DNA of 64,000 nt, taken from positions 61,234 to 125,233 of the forward strand of contig CBDUBA010000002.1 of the NCBI GenBank assembly GCA_965365275.1, written 5' to 3'. Position 1 is the stretch's first letter. Every line of letters begins with the position of its first letter. Made by a program: the position numbers and the translations under genes. A model generated the notes under the pieces. It saw only the letters and a program-made list of their open reading frames with translations, did not search any database and was not told the DNA's origin. Below are positions 17,690-26,672 of the stretch, piece by piece. This DNA comes from JAGTVG01 sp965365275. GTDB lineage: Bacteria; Bacteroidota; Bacteroidia; Cytophagales; Cyclobacteriaceae.

Positions 17690-18695
17690 TCTATTTCCCA
17701 AAAATATCCTGTTTCTAATCCTTATCCTGGTTTTTATCGGATGTAAGCCAGACAAAGATCCAGATAAAAACAAAGAAATTCCCTCTGAAGTAAAGCCACT
17801 GGTTACAGCTCCGGAGTTTAATGCTGATTCAGCGTATTACTATATTCAGAAACAAGTGGAATTTGGTCCCAGGATTCCCAATACCCCTGCTCATTATCAG
17901 ACAGCTACCTATTTAGAAATGAAATTAAGGTCTTACAATGCTACAGTAGAATTGCAGGAATTTCAGGAAGCTACCTTTAATGGAGAACTCCTTTCTTTAA
18001 AAAATATTATCGCCAGTTTTCATCCTGAAAAATCAAGAAGGATATTACTAGGGGCACATTGGGATACAAGACCTTTTTCAGATAAAGATCCGGAAAATCC
18101 CCGTATCCCTTTTGATGGTGCAAATGATGGAGGTAGTGGTGTTGGTGTGCTTCTGGAAATTGCCAGGATCGTTTCGGTTCATGAACCAAGAAATGCCGGG
18201 ATCGATATCATTTTTTTCGATGGGGAAGATTATGGGGAACCTGAATTCAATAAAGAAGAAGTCATAAACTCAGGTAAGATCTACTGGTGCCTTGGTTCAC
18301 AATACTGGTCTAAAAACAAACATAAAAGAAACTATATGGCCTATTATGGAATATTACTTGATATGGTTGGTGGCAGAGGTGCAACATTCTATAAAGAGGG
18401 GGGATCTATGCAGTTTGCAAGGAAAATCGTTGAAAAAGTATGGGATGCAGGCCATGCAGCAGGATTTGGCCAGTATTTTATCAATCAGACCAGTCCTGGG
18501 ATCACTGATGATCATATATTTGTAAACCGTGATGCTAAAATTCCGATGATCAATATTGTGGAATATGATCCAGAAGATCCTAATTCCTATTTTGGGCCCT
18601 ACCATCATACTCAAGATGATAATATGGCATTAATTGATAGAAATACACTCAAGGCTGTTGGTCAGACATTACTTCATGTCATTTACAATGAATAG
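17679..18695 (+). CDS. M28-family zinc peptidase / glutaminyl cyclase-like lipoprotein
   Basis: A 338-residue exported lipoprotein (lipobox FIGC, about residues 21-24) of the M28 fold. Zinc-site residues are seen in GAHWDTRP, the bridging Asp in NDGGSGV, the catalytic Glu in FFDGEDYGEP, and later ITDDHIFVN and the His of YHHTQDD. This arrangement fits glutaminyl-peptide cyclotransferase-like M28 proteins as well as aminopeptidases. A cyclase would form N-terminal pyroglutamate on exported proteins, which is common on Bacteroidota secreted proteins whose signal peptides end before Gln, several of which occur in this window. The start at 17679 (MKNDLF) overlaps cysS by 11 bases and gives the best signal peptide. 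Confidence 0.85.
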   Translation: MKNDLFPKNILFLILILVFIGCKPDKDPDKNKEIPSEVKPLVTAPEFNADSAYYYIQKQVEFGPRIPNTPAHYQTATYLEMKLRSYNATVELQEFQEATFNGELLSLKNIIASFHPEKSRRILLGAHWDTRPFSDKDPENPRIPFDGANDGGSGVGVLLEIARIVSVHEPRNAGIDIIFFDGEDYGEPEFNKEEVINSGKIYWCLGSQYWSKNKHKRNYMAYYGILLDMVGGRGATFYKEGGSMQFARKIVEKVWDAGHAAGFGQYFINQTSPGITDDHIFVNRDAKIPMINIVEYDPEDPNSYFGPYHHTQDDNMALIDRNTLKAVGQTLLHVIYNE

Positions 18696-18716
18696 GATAA
18701 AATGTATTGAATTGGT

Positions 18717-18724
18717 TATTTTTG
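18717..18724 (+). promoter_or_regulatory. Minus-7 box for ffh
   Basis: TATTTTTG matches TAnnTTTG exactly and lies 20 bases before the ffh ATG. No good -33 TTTG was found at the expected spacing. Confidence 0.4.
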
Positions 18725-18744
18725 CTTTTTAAAGCATTCAGAAT

Positions 18745-20079
18745 ATGTTCGAAAATTTAAATTATAAGTTAGAAAGAGCTTTTAAATCGCTAAAAGGACA
18801 GGGGAGGATCACCGAAATAAATGTGGCCACTACTGTTAAAGAGATTCGAAGAGCCCTTATTGATGCTGATGTTAATTATAAAGTAGCCAAGGAGGTTACT
18901 GATAAAATCAAGGAAGAAGCACTGGGTCGTGATGTATTGATTGCTGTTTCTCCGGGGCAGTTATTAACAAAAATAGTTGCAGAGGAACTTACTGAACTTA
19001 TGGGCGGAACTCAGTCAGAGATTAATCTGGTGGGAGATCCAGCCGTTATACTCATTGCGGGCTTACAGGGATCCGGTAAAACAACTTTTGCCGGAAAACT
19101 GGCAAGACATCTGAAACCTCAAAGCAGTAATGTTTTACTAGTAGCCTGCGACATATACCGTCCTGCCGCTATCGATCAGCTCAAGGTAATTGGAGAGCAG
19201 ACCAATACCGAAGTATATGCCGAACCTGAAAACAAGAATGCACTTGAAATAGCAAAGAATGCTATTCAGCATGCAAAGTCCACTAATAAGAAGTTTGTGA
19301 TCATTGATACCGCCGGTCGGTTGGCGATTGATGAACAGATGATGAAGGAAATAACTTCATTGAAGGAAGCACTCGATCCCTCCGAAACTTTATTTGTTGT
19401 GGATTCAATGACAGGTCAGGATGCGGTTAATACAGCCAAAACGTTTAACGAACAATTAGATTTTGATGGCGTGGTATTAACGAAGCTAGATGGTGATTCC
19501 CGGGGAGGAGCTGCCTTATCCATTAGAACCGTTGTTGATAAGCCCATTAAATTCATCAGTACAGGTGAAAAAATGGATGCTATTGACGTTTTTCATCCGG
19601 ACAGGATGGCTCAGAGAATATTGGGAATGGGTGATGTTATATCACTTGTTGAAAGGGCCCAACAAACTTTTGATGAAGATGAAGCCCGGCGTTTAAACAA
19701 GAAGATCCGTAAAAATCAATTTGATTTTAATGATTTCCTTTCTCAACTTCAGCAAATCAAGAAAATGGGCAATATCAAGGATCTAGTCGGGATGATCCCG
19801 GGCATGGGTAAAGCCTTAAAAGGAATTGATATAGATGATGATTCTTTCAAGCCTATCGAGGCCATCATACGTTCGATGACTGTACTCGAAAGAGAGAATC
19901 CGGAAATTTTAAATGGAAGTCGGCGTAAAAGAATTGCTTATGGAAGCGGCACGTCCATACAAGAGGTCAATAACCTTCTCAAGCAATTTGGCGAGATGAA
20001 AAAAATGATGAAAACCATGAATAAAATGGGAGGAAAAAGAAGTCTAGCCAACATGAATCTCCCGGGTGCTCCCAGGTAA
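18745..20079 (+). CDS. ffh: Signal recognition particle protein Ffh
   Basis: Ffh binds SRP RNA and signal sequences and delivers ribosomes to FtsY at the membrane. The 444-residue protein has the N-domain helical bundle and a GTPase domain with GLQGSGKTT (about 108-116), DTAGRLAID and the TKLDGDSRGG motif. The methionine-rich M domain contains the RNA-binding GSG...IQEVNNLLKQF segment and ends in a Met/Lys-rich tail. It has its own -7 box 20 bases upstream. The stop is 1 base from the stop of convergent pdhB with no terminator between them, so the two transcripts must overlap. Confidence 0.98.
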   Translation: MFENLNYKLERAFKSLKGQGRITEINVATTVKEIRRALIDADVNYKVAKEVTDKIKEEALGRDVLIAVSPGQLLTKIVAEELTELMGGTQSEINLVGDPAVILIAGLQGSGKTTFAGKLARHLKPQSSNVLLVACDIYRPAAIDQLKVIGEQTNTEVYAEPENKNALEIAKNAIQHAKSTNKKFVIIDTAGRLAIDEQMMKEITSLKEALDPSETLFVVDSMTGQDAVNTAKTFNEQLDFDGVVLTKLDGDSRGGAALSIRTVVDKPIKFISTGEKMDAIDVFHPDRMAQRILGMGDVISLVERAQQTFDEDEARRLNKKIRKNQFDFNDFLSQLQQIKKMGNIKDLVGMIPGMGKALKGIDIDDDSFKPIEAIIRSMTVLERENPEILNGSRRKRIAYGSGTSIQEVNNLLKQFGEMKKMMKTMNKMGGKRSLANMNLPGAPR

Positions 20080-20080
20080 A

Positions 20081-21058
20081 TTATACGTACATTACAGATT
20101 TTACTGCTTCAATTGCCTTTTTTACATTTGGTAATGCAACTTCAATCAATGTTGGAGCATACGGGAAAGGTACATCCGCACAAGCTATTCTTTGAATAGG
20201 TGCATCAAGATAATCGAAAGCATTCTTTTGCACATGATATGTAATCTCGGAGGATATTGATGCAAGTGGCCATGCTTCTTCTATGATGACCAGTCTGTTG
20301 GTCTTTTTAACTGAATCAACAATCGCTTTATAATCAATCGGACGAATGGTCCTCAAGTCAATGATTTCACATGAAATCCCATCTTTCTCAAGTTCCTTGG
20401 CTGCCTCATTTGCCACTTTAATTATTTTTCCAAAAGATACTAATGTTACGTCTTTACCTTCTTTTTTAACATCAGCAGCACCGATAGGTATGAGATATTC
20501 GCCTTCCGGCACCTCACCCTTTTCTCCATACATAAGCTCTGATTCCATAAAAATCACGGGATCATCATCCCGAATAGAAGATTTCAATAATCCTTTAGCA
20601 TCATAAGGATTTGAGGGGACCACCACTTTTAATCCTGGTGTATTGGCATACCAATTTTCAAAGTTTTGAGAGTGTTGAGCAGCTAACTGCCCTGCATTTC
20701 CAGTTGCACCACGAAAAACGATAGGTACAGAATACTGACCTCCGGACATGTAAAGCATTTTTGCTGCGCCATTGATGAGCTGGTCGATGGCTACAAGTGA
20801 GAAATTAAATGTCATAAACTCAATGATGGGTCTTAATCCATTCATAGCGGCACCAATTCCTAATCCTGCAAAACCGAGTTCGGTAATAGGGGTATCAAGA
20901 ATCCTTTCAGGACCAAATTCATCAAGCATCCCTTGACTTACTTTATATGCACCATTATATTCAGCGACTTCCTCTCCCATCAGAAATACAGACTTATCGC
21001 GTCTCATTTCTTCACTCATTGCTTCTCGAAGCGCTTCTCTAAATTGAATTTCTCTCAT
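20081..21058 (-). CDS. pdhB: Pyruvate dehydrogenase E1 component, beta subunit
   Basis: The 325-residue protein is the beta chain of the thiamine-diphosphate E1 enzyme of the pyruvate dehydrogenase complex. Visible features are REALREAMSEEM, the TPP-contacting MGEEVAEYNGAYKVS segment, DTPITELGFAG, and the C-terminal transketolase domain with IEEAWPLAS and ADVPFPYAP. The alpha subunit and E2 are not in the window, so this is a split pdh locus, as is usual in Bacteroidota. A branched-chain 2-oxoacid E1 beta is the main alternative, but length and motifs favour PDH. It is monocistronic, with a full promoter upstream. Confidence 0.93.
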   Translation of the reverse strand: MREIQFREALREAMSEEMRRDKSVFLMGEEVAEYNGAYKVSQGMLDEFGPERILDTPITELGFAGLGIGAAMNGLRPIIEFMTFNFSLVAIDQLINGAAKMLYMSGGQYSVPIVFRGATGNAGQLAAQHSQNFENWYANTPGLKVVVPSNPYDAKGLLKSSIRDDDPVIFMESELMYGEKGEVPEGEYLIPIGAADVKKEGKDVTLVSFGKIIKVANEAAKELEKDGISCEIIDLRTIRPIDYKAIVDSVKKTNRLVIIEEAWPLASISSEITYHVQKNAFDYLDAPIQRIACADVPFPYAPTLIEVALPNVKKAIEAVKSVMYV

Positions 21059-21080
21059 ACTATTTGATTAAAGCGGATTG

Positions 21081-21112
21081 CAAAAATATAAATTAGGTTC
21101 TCAAATAACAAA
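21081..21112 (-). promoter_or_regulatory. Promoter of pdhB
   Basis: Read leftward: TTTG (21112-21109), 20 bases, TATTTTTG (21088-21081). This is a complete match to the Bacteroidota consensus in both boxes and spacing. It predicts a start near 21075 and a leader of about 17 bases. Confidence 0.7.
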
Positions 21113-21130
21113 GCAGACGGTAATGAAACA

Positions 21131-21165
21131 TAAAAAAAGGCTGATATTTTTATATACCAGCCTTT
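21131..21165 (-). terminator. Intrinsic terminator of the OmpA/TPR gene
   Basis: An 8-bp stem AAAGGCTG/CAGCCTTT (21136-21143 with 21158-21165) is followed leftward by a run of seven T. It lies just beyond the stop of the leftward gene at 21185. Confidence 0.8.
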
Positions 21166-21184
21166 CTTAAATTATTAATAATTA

Positions 21185-23017
21185 TTACTGTAATGCACTT
21201 CTAAAGCTATCAGTATCTACGAATTTAATAAATTCAAGATCATTCAAAGCAACTTCTTTTAAATCAGGATCTTTCTGAACCGCTGATTTAAGATTGGAAG
21301 CAACTTCATCACCGTTTCCGGATCTTGCAGCTACGATCGCTTTTCCATAATATGCCATGGCATAATCTGCATTCTTCTCAACAGCTTCATCAAAGTTATT
21401 TGTAGCTGCATCATATTCCTTCTTGAGCAGATAAGCAAGGCCTCTGTTAAACAGGTTAGGACAGATCTCTTCAACATTTGATAATGTTTGAACGGCGGCA
21501 TCATAATCGCCGGCACCTATTTCCAAAGCACCTTTTACACCATTGAAACCTTTGGCATGTTTTACCGGAGGGTTCATTTCGATGGCTTTTGATAATTCTT
21601 CATGGGCTGGACCATCCATATCAATCAATGCCATTGCAACACCCAGGTTACCATGTGCATGAGGATTGGTTTCACGAGCCTTAATTGAAATTTCAAATTG
21701 TACAACAGCTTTCTCGTAATGAGCGGTAGGATCTTTTCCAACAAGATAATCTTCTACTGCCATTATTAAGTAGACAGCTCCCAAGTTATTATGTGAAGCA
21801 AATTGTGGGTATTGCTTAGTAGCTACCAGGTAAATGGCTTCTTTTTCAGCAAGTGAAGGTGTTAAATGGGCAGCATATGCTAATTCACCATAAGAAAGGG
21901 TATCAGCAGGAGCTTTACCTTCAACAATCATTTTGGCCAGAACAGCAATTTCAGCATCAGACCTCTTATCAATAACTTTCAAGATCTCTGTTTGAGCGGA
22001 TCGTAACCCGGGATAAATATCAGCAAAGACTTTTTTGTAAGAAGAGAGTTTTTGCATTCTCTTTTCCTTGTCTTCAAATGTTCCACTGCCATTAATTACG
22101 TTAAGAATTTCCTGCTTTTCAGCAGCGGAAATTTTATCGTAGCCATTCAAGGCATTTTTGAAACCGGTCCAATCATCAATAACAGGCTTAAGAATGAACT
22201 TGATAGAATCAGCCATTCCTTTATAATCATAACGCTTCATTTGCGCATGATAGTAATCTTCAATTCTTTTTGCCCTGTCATTAGCAAGGTCAGTATTCAC
22301 TCTTTCGGTTCCTTCAGGAGAGTGTGTACCAGTTATAGTTACAGTTCTTGTTACATTCTTGTCTGCAATAAAAGCGGATAAGAATCTCTGCTTATCTCTG
22401 TTTGTTTCTCCATCAGTATTAAGAGCTGCTCTAAGATAAGAACGACCCTGATCAAAGTAGAAGTTTACATTAACCGGTTCTAATTCTTCATTAGGTGTCC
22501 AGCCGTCAACTTCATCATCTTTGTAGTCATAACTTACAAAAGCTACATAGAACTCATCTTGTGCAAGCCATGGAGTTGTGATCAAACCAGGTGCAATTGG
22601 CATTCCTGGAGTAGCTTCAACCTCTTTGTTCTTCCTTGGGTCGATCGCATAACCTTGAACGACAAGATTGCCATCTTCCATACCGGGAGCATACTCAAAA
22701 CTGTAATTTTTTACCATCCTGGGTTGATTTGTATCCCTGTCCGGGAAATCATTGGCCACGAATTCAATCCTTTCAAGATCATAGGACTGACCTTCGTATT
22801 CGTATCTGGCATCTAAAGCATACACCAAATTCTTTTTCAACATTTTTACAGGAAGGGTTGCCGATACTTCTACATCAACGGTATTTCCATGTAATTCAAG
22901 AGGATTTGGAGTCACTTTTAGATCCTGATCCTTAGCCATTTTTACCATCTGGTTTAGCGCACAACCAGAAAAAAATATGGTACCTATAATTGCTAACGCG
23001 AAACTTAATCTTCTCAT
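21185..23017 (-). CDS. OmpA-like and TPR-containing outer-membrane lipoprotein
   Basis: A 610-residue lipoprotein: the ATG at 23017 starts MRRLSFALAI with the lipobox FFSGC. A longer frame to 23176 overlaps the divergent pspC promoter region and is rejected. The middle part contains an OmpA-type segment (NFYFDQGRSYLR, then ITGTHSPEG and NDRAKRIEDYY) that should contact peptidoglycan. A second half of TPR-like helices includes HNNLGAVYLI, HAHGNLGVA and NADYAMAYYGKA. It probably anchors or scaffolds an outer-membrane complex; the partner is unknown. It has its own terminator, and its promoter region is shared with the divergent pspC-like gene. Confidence 0.82.
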   Translation of the reverse strand: MRRLSFALAIIGTIFFSGCALNQMVKMAKDQDLKVTPNPLELHGNTVDVEVSATLPVKMLKKNLVYALDARYEYEGQSYDLERIEFVANDFPDRDTNQPRMVKNYSFEYAPGMEDGNLVVQGYAIDPRKNKEVEATPGMPIAPGLITTPWLAQDEFYVAFVSYDYKDDEVDGWTPNEELEPVNVNFYFDQGRSYLRAALNTDGETNRDKQRFLSAFIADKNVTRTVTITGTHSPEGTERVNTDLANDRAKRIEDYYHAQMKRYDYKGMADSIKFILKPVIDDWTGFKNALNGYDKISAAEKQEILNVINGSGTFEDKEKRMQKLSSYKKVFADIYPGLRSAQTEILKVIDKRSDAEIAVLAKMIVEGKAPADTLSYGELAYAAHLTPSLAEKEAIYLVATKQYPQFASHNNLGAVYLIMAVEDYLVGKDPTAHYEKAVVQFEISIKARETNPHAHGNLGVAMALIDMDGPAHEELSKAIEMNPPVKHAKGFNGVKGALEIGAGDYDAAVQTLSNVEEICPNLFNRGLAYLLKKEYDAATNNFDEAVEKNADYAMAYYGKAIVAARSGNGDEVASNLKSAVQKDPDLKEVALNDLEFIKFVDTDSFRSALQ

Positions 23018-23107
23018 TGGATTAGTTGGTTTAGTTATAATTATTAATAATTTTTTAAAAGTTATCTCAAAAATAATAATGCAATAATAGCTATAAAAAA
23101 CAATAGA

Positions 23108-23115
23108 CAAAACTA
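23108..23115 (-). promoter_or_regulatory. Minus-7 box for the OmpA/TPR gene
   Basis: Read leftward, TAGTTTTG fits TAnnTTTG. It predicts a start near 23102 and a leader of about 85 bases. No -33 TTTG at the standard spacing was found. Confidence 0.4.
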
Positions 23116-23120
23116 TTTTT

Positions 23121-23135
23121 AAACCAAATTGGTTT
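23121..23135. promoter_or_regulatory. Palindromic operator-like site between divergent promoters
   Basis: AAACCAAATTGGTTT is a perfect 7-bp inverted repeat around one central base. It sits between the leftward -7 box (23108-23115) and the rightward one (23137-23144), where one bound dimer could affect both genes. The regulator is unknown. Confidence 0.45.
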
Positions 23136-23136
23136 T

Positions 23137-23144
23137 TAAATTTG
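23137..23144 (+). promoter_or_regulatory. Minus-7 box for the PspC-like gene
   Basis: TAAATTTG is an exact TAnnTTTG match. It lies 17 bases upstream of the ATG at 23162 and directly beside the palindrome at 23121-23135. Confidence 0.45.
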
Positions 23145-23161
23145 TATAAATAATTATAAAA

Positions 23162-23380
23162 ATGAAAAGAATTCAAAACTTCTTTGAAGACAAGGCCTTC
23201 GGAGTCTGTACTAAATTAGGAGAAAAATTGAAGATTCCCACTTCGAGCATCAGGATTTTTTTCATTTATACATCCTTTCTTACTTTCGGATCACCTGTTA
23301 TTGTTTACCTTGCCTTAGCGTTCACCCTGAATTTCAGGAAATGGTTAAGAAGAAGGAATAATACGGTCTGGTATTATTGA
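23162..23380 (+). CDS. Small PspC-domain membrane protein
   Basis: A 72-residue protein consisting of a single PspC-type domain: an amphipathic start with FGVCTKLGEKL, the conserved IPTSSIRIFFIYTSF, one long membrane helix after GSPVIVYLALAF, and a basic tail RKWLRRR. PspC proteins sense membrane stress or act in small membrane complexes, but no pspA or pspB is nearby, so the role is inferred only from the domain. It is divergent from the OmpA/TPR lipoprotein and shares a palindromic intergenic site with it, which suggests joint control. The last 36 bases overlap the convergent glycosyltransferase gene. Confidence 0.78.
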   Translation: MKRIQNFFEDKAFGVCTKLGEKLKIPTSSIRIFFIYTSFLTFGSPVIVYLALAFTLNFRKWLRRRNNTVWYY

Positions 23381-24388
23381 GCGTAAATTGAAGAAAAATC
23401 TTCTATGTAAGATATAGTACGATAATACAAGAATTCTCTTATACTTTCCGCTTGTTACTGGTATCTCATTGATATATCTTTCTCTTTTTTTGAAGTAATA
23501 TAAAAACCTCATAATCACATGAAAATCAGCTTTAATAACTGCGTAGGCATCCTTCCACGAATCTTTAAAAAGGAATTTGAGGGTTGCAATAATATCCAGA
23601 AAAAGCCGCATGGGAATTTTCCAGAATAGACTTGATTTCCGTTCATTCTTAATTAAAGTTATCAGGCTGTTCCTGAAATTCAAATAGGTTTTAAACGGGT
23701 TGGATTGGTTTAGTGTACCACCTCCAACATGGTATACCATGCTGTTGCTATTATAGTATATCATCTGACCTGATCTTTTGATCCTCCAGCACAAATCAAT
23801 TTCTTCCATATGGGCGAAATAATCATTATCAAAACCGCCAAGATTATGGAAAACATTCGACCGGATCATCATACAGGCGCCCGAAGCCCAGAAAACGGAA
23901 CTGATATCATCGTATTGCCCATAATCCTTTTCAATTGTCTGGAACAAACGACCACGACAAAAAGGATATCCTAAAAGGTCAATAAAACCACCTGCAGCCC
24001 CAGCATATTCAAAATAGTCCTTATTAGAATAATCCAATAACTTGGGTTGACAAGCAGCAATGTTCTGGTTGTCTTCCATCAAGTCCAATAAGGGTCGAAT
24101 CCATCCCTCCGTAACTTCGATATCTGAATTGAGGAAAATATAATATTCAGCTTCGATATATTTAGCAGCCATATTGTATCCGCCGCTGTAGCCTAGATTC
24201 TCTTCCAGTTCAATGCAATGAACGGTATCGGAGAAATTTTTCTTTAAGTATTGTACTGATTGATCGGTTGATTTATTATCGACCACATAAAGGGGATTGC
24301 CATCATTATATTTAATAATACCCGGCAAAAATTTTTTCAGGAAATCTACACCGTTATAATTTAAAATTATGACAGCCAATTTGTCCAT
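23345..24388 (-). CDS. Family 2 glycosyltransferase (rhamnosyltransferase-like)
   Basis: A 347-residue GT-A enzyme. It has the nucleotide-sugar fold start LAVIILNYNG, VVDNKSTDQS, the metal-binding LNSDIEV, and then the ASGACMMIR, GGFDNDYFAHMEEIDLCWR acceptor-side signature found in rhamnosyltransferase-like GT2 proteins. The C-terminal 100 residues are basic and partly hydrophobic (SLFWKIPMRLFLDII), suggesting membrane association. It probably adds a sugar to a lipid-linked or surface glycan. Donor and acceptor are unknown. Its ATG overlaps the TAA of ybaB (TAATG), so it is translationally coupled and last in the kbl-hisS-ybaB run. Confidence 0.88.
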   Translation of the reverse strand: MDKLAVIILNYNGVDFLKKFLPGIIKYNDGNPLYVVDNKSTDQSVQYLKKNFSDTVHCIELEENLGYSGGYNMAAKYIEAEYYIFLNSDIEVTEGWIRPLLDLMEDNQNIAACQPKLLDYSNKDYFEYAGAAGGFIDLLGYPFCRGRLFQTIEKDYGQYDDISSVFWASGACMMIRSNVFHNLGGFDNDYFAHMEEIDLCWRIKRSGQMIYYNSNSMVYHVGGGTLNQSNPFKTYLNFRNSLITLIKNERKSSLFWKIPMRLFLDIIATLKFLFKDSWKDAYAVIKADFHVIMRFLYYFKKRERYINEIPVTSGKYKRILVLSYYILHRRFFFNLRSIIPDRIIPSS

Positions 24389-24717
24389 TAAACAAGATTT
24401 CCAAGATCCAGACCAGGAATATTAGGCAATAAACCACCAGTACTTTTTCTAATTTCTTCCTTAGCAAGAACTTCTGCCTCTGCCATTGCTTTGTTAACCG
24501 CCGCAATGATCAGGTCTTGAACCATTTCTTTATCTTCCGGTTTCAGTAAGTCCTGATCAATGTTCATTTCAACTATTTGTTTTAACCCATTCACCTTAAC
24601 ACTCACCATTCCTGCTCCTGATTCACCAGTAGTATATATATTGCCAAGATTTTCATGTGCCTCTTTCATTTTGGCCTGTACTTCCCGCATCTTACCAAAT
24701 AGGTCCATCATATTCAT
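24388..24717 (-). CDS. YbaB/EbfC-family nucleoid-associated protein
   Basis: A 109-residue DNA-binding protein of the YbaB/EbfC family, which forms tweezer-like dimers on the nucleoid. The conserved pieces are MDLFGKMREVQAKMKEAH at the start, the central GMVSVKVNGLKQIVEMNID and the acidic PEDKEMVQDLIIAAVNKAMAEAE helix. Either the first ATG at 24717 or the one at 24711 could be used; the difference is two residues. In most bacteria ybaB neighbours dnaX and recR, but here it sits between a T9SS cargo gene (11-base gap) and a glycosyltransferase. Confidence 0.92.
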   Translation of the reverse strand: MNMMDLFGKMREVQAKMKEAHENLGNIYTTGESGAGMVSVKVNGLKQIVEMNIDQDLLKPEDKEMVQDLIIAAVNKAMAEAEVLAKEEIRKSTGGLLPNIPGLDLGNLV

Positions 24718-24728
24718 ATTCTAATTTA

Positions 24729-26648
24729 TTAATGTCTAATCAATAATAATTGTCCTGTTTTGTTATACTTCTTATCGAGTTCATCGGTTGCCTCCATTTT
24801 GTAAATATAAGTAACTGGCGGCATATCTTCTCCATTAAATGTTCCATCCCATCCCTGGTTTTGATCCTCAGTAGTATATATCAGGTCCCCATAGCGAGTA
24901 AATATACGCATCTGAAATTCTTTCATTTGTGTTCCCTCAGGTTTGAAAAAATCATTTAAACCATCTCCATTTGGGGTAAAAGAGTTTGGAAGCCATAATA
25001 CTGATTCTACCTGTTGTATCACAAAATTTGAATAGGAAATTAAAGAGGGGGCATCATTTGATTCGGCACGGACCCGGTACTGACTGATTTGCTGGGTAAG
25101 AAAAGTGGTGTCTTCATACCACCTGTTCAGCCCTACATTTATTTCTTTCTGGGGAATTCCATTTTCATCATACACTTCAACAAAATACTCCCGTACTCCG
25201 TTTTGCCAACCCGTATAGCTGTTCCACTCAAAAAGTTGATTATCTTCAATCGTTAAGAATATTGTGCAGGTTAAATCCCCGAGATTGGATCTGTTCCGGC
25301 ATTCATCAAGATAGTTTATTCTATAACAAAATCCTCTTGTATCTGTATCAAGATCGGTATCGAGGTATTGGTTTACCAGAGTGGAATCTATTGTTGCGAA
25401 AACATCTTCTTCTATTTCCCGCTGAATAAAATAAGAAGTAATGGTTGTATTCTCCGGATCATCCCAATTCAAATTGATGTTTGTACCATCGATTGAAGCG
25501 GTAGTGTTTTTGATAGAAGGGGGAAAATATATGATGAAGGATTCCACACAAACAGTATCTGAAAGACTTATTCCACCATTGCTATTTGTATACTGAATGG
25601 AGTAGCAGTAATTCGTAAAACATTCGACATTACTATCCACAAAAACTTTCAGGTTTGCATTCGTGAAATTTTGATAGGATTGATCGTTTCTAAACAATTG
25701 ATAATCAGTAAAACTAAGTGGGAAAGAATTCCATTCAATCCTGTTCTGACCATTTTCAGCATTCACATTTATTGAAATAGTACTGATTGTATCGGAATAC
25801 AGGTTTGTGTTCTGACATGCATCAAAAGCTGCAATCCTGAAAATGTTTATATTATTTTCCGTATCGATCGAATCTATGACAAGAGAATTAGATGTATTGT
25901 CAAGAAATTCCATAGATTGGAATCCGGCTGGGAAATCAATGGCTTTTTGTAAATCGTAAATTATATCCGGCTGCAAATCATACTGTAACTCCACGGAGCC
26001 GGTGATATTATTCTTATTCAGCATTGCCACCTGGTCCAGATCAGCAGGGATCAGGTTATTTATGGTGGTAAAATCTTTTGTAACGCTGGGACAATTCTCT
26101 TTAGCTCCGGTATACAATCCCTTAACCGTGATGGAATGGGTACCGGGTGGATATACAAAAGCGGGGACAGACTCACCACTGTTCACTATAACAGAATCGG
26201 AAGGTGTAAAATATATTTTATGCTGATCATAAACGTCAGGGAAAATCTCGATTTTAGCCCCATTATTCTCACAGGTAAAAATGGAATATTCCGGATTTAC
26301 AGATTCACGGACAAATACCTCCATAGTATCTGTCTTTGAAAATCCTGGTTCATCGATACCTGTTAATTGTATTATCGTATAGTCTCCGGGGGTATCATAT
26401 GTATAAGAAATTTCTTCCCCATCCTCAAAGCCTTCAAATATCCCATTGTTGGTGAAGTCATACTGAATAACGGTCTCATCCGGGAATGTATCTGTTTCTG
26501 TTAAAATAATCTTAAATGGTTCGCAACCTTGATTAAATTGCGCCTCGAATCTGCCCAGCTGGCTTGAAATCTGTCCAAAAAGAATTGAATGCCATCCCGA
26601 TAGGATAAGTATTGCATTGATTATGTATATTTTCCGTACAGCTAACAA
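24729..26648 (-). CDS. Secreted T9SS type B (gliding-motility C-terminal) protein
   Basis: A 639-residue exported protein with a signal peptide ending at LFGQ (about residue 26). A PKD-like domain comes first (GCEPFKIILTETD, then YTYDTPGDYTI), followed by several beta-sandwich repeats. The C-terminal domain contains LPNSFTPNGDGLND and IFTRYGDLIY, the type B (CHU_C-like) T9SS sorting domain. The protein is predicted to be secreted across the outer membrane by the type IX machinery, which is not in this window. The only suitable start is a TTG at 26646-26648, placing it 24 bases after hisS. Function beyond adhesion-like architecture is not evident. Confidence 0.87.
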   Translation of the reverse strand: MLAVRKIYIINAILILSGWHSILFGQISSQLGRFEAQFNQGCEPFKIILTETDTFPDETVIQYDFTNNGIFEGFEDGEEISYTYDTPGDYTIIQLTGIDEPGFSKTDTMEVFVRESVNPEYSIFTCENNGAKIEIFPDVYDQHKIYFTPSDSVIVNSGESVPAFVYPPGTHSITVKGLYTGAKENCPSVTKDFTTINNLIPADLDQVAMLNKNNITGSVELQYDLQPDIIYDLQKAIDFPAGFQSMEFLDNTSNSLVIDSIDTENNINIFRIAAFDACQNTNLYSDTISTISINVNAENGQNRIEWNSFPLSFTDYQLFRNDQSYQNFTNANLKVFVDSNVECFTNYCYSIQYTNSNGGISLSDTVCVESFIIYFPPSIKNTTASIDGTNINLNWDDPENTTITSYFIQREIEEDVFATIDSTLVNQYLDTDLDTDTRGFCYRINYLDECRNRSNLGDLTCTIFLTIEDNQLFEWNSYTGWQNGVREYFVEVYDENGIPQKEINVGLNRWYEDTTFLTQQISQYRVRAESNDAPSLISYSNFVIQQVESVLWLPNSFTPNGDGLNDFFKPEGTQMKEFQMRIFTRYGDLIYTTEDQNQGWDGTFNGEDMPPVTYIYKMEATDELDKKYNKTGQLLLIRH

Positions 26649-26672
26649 AATGAACTTAACAGAGATGATTTA

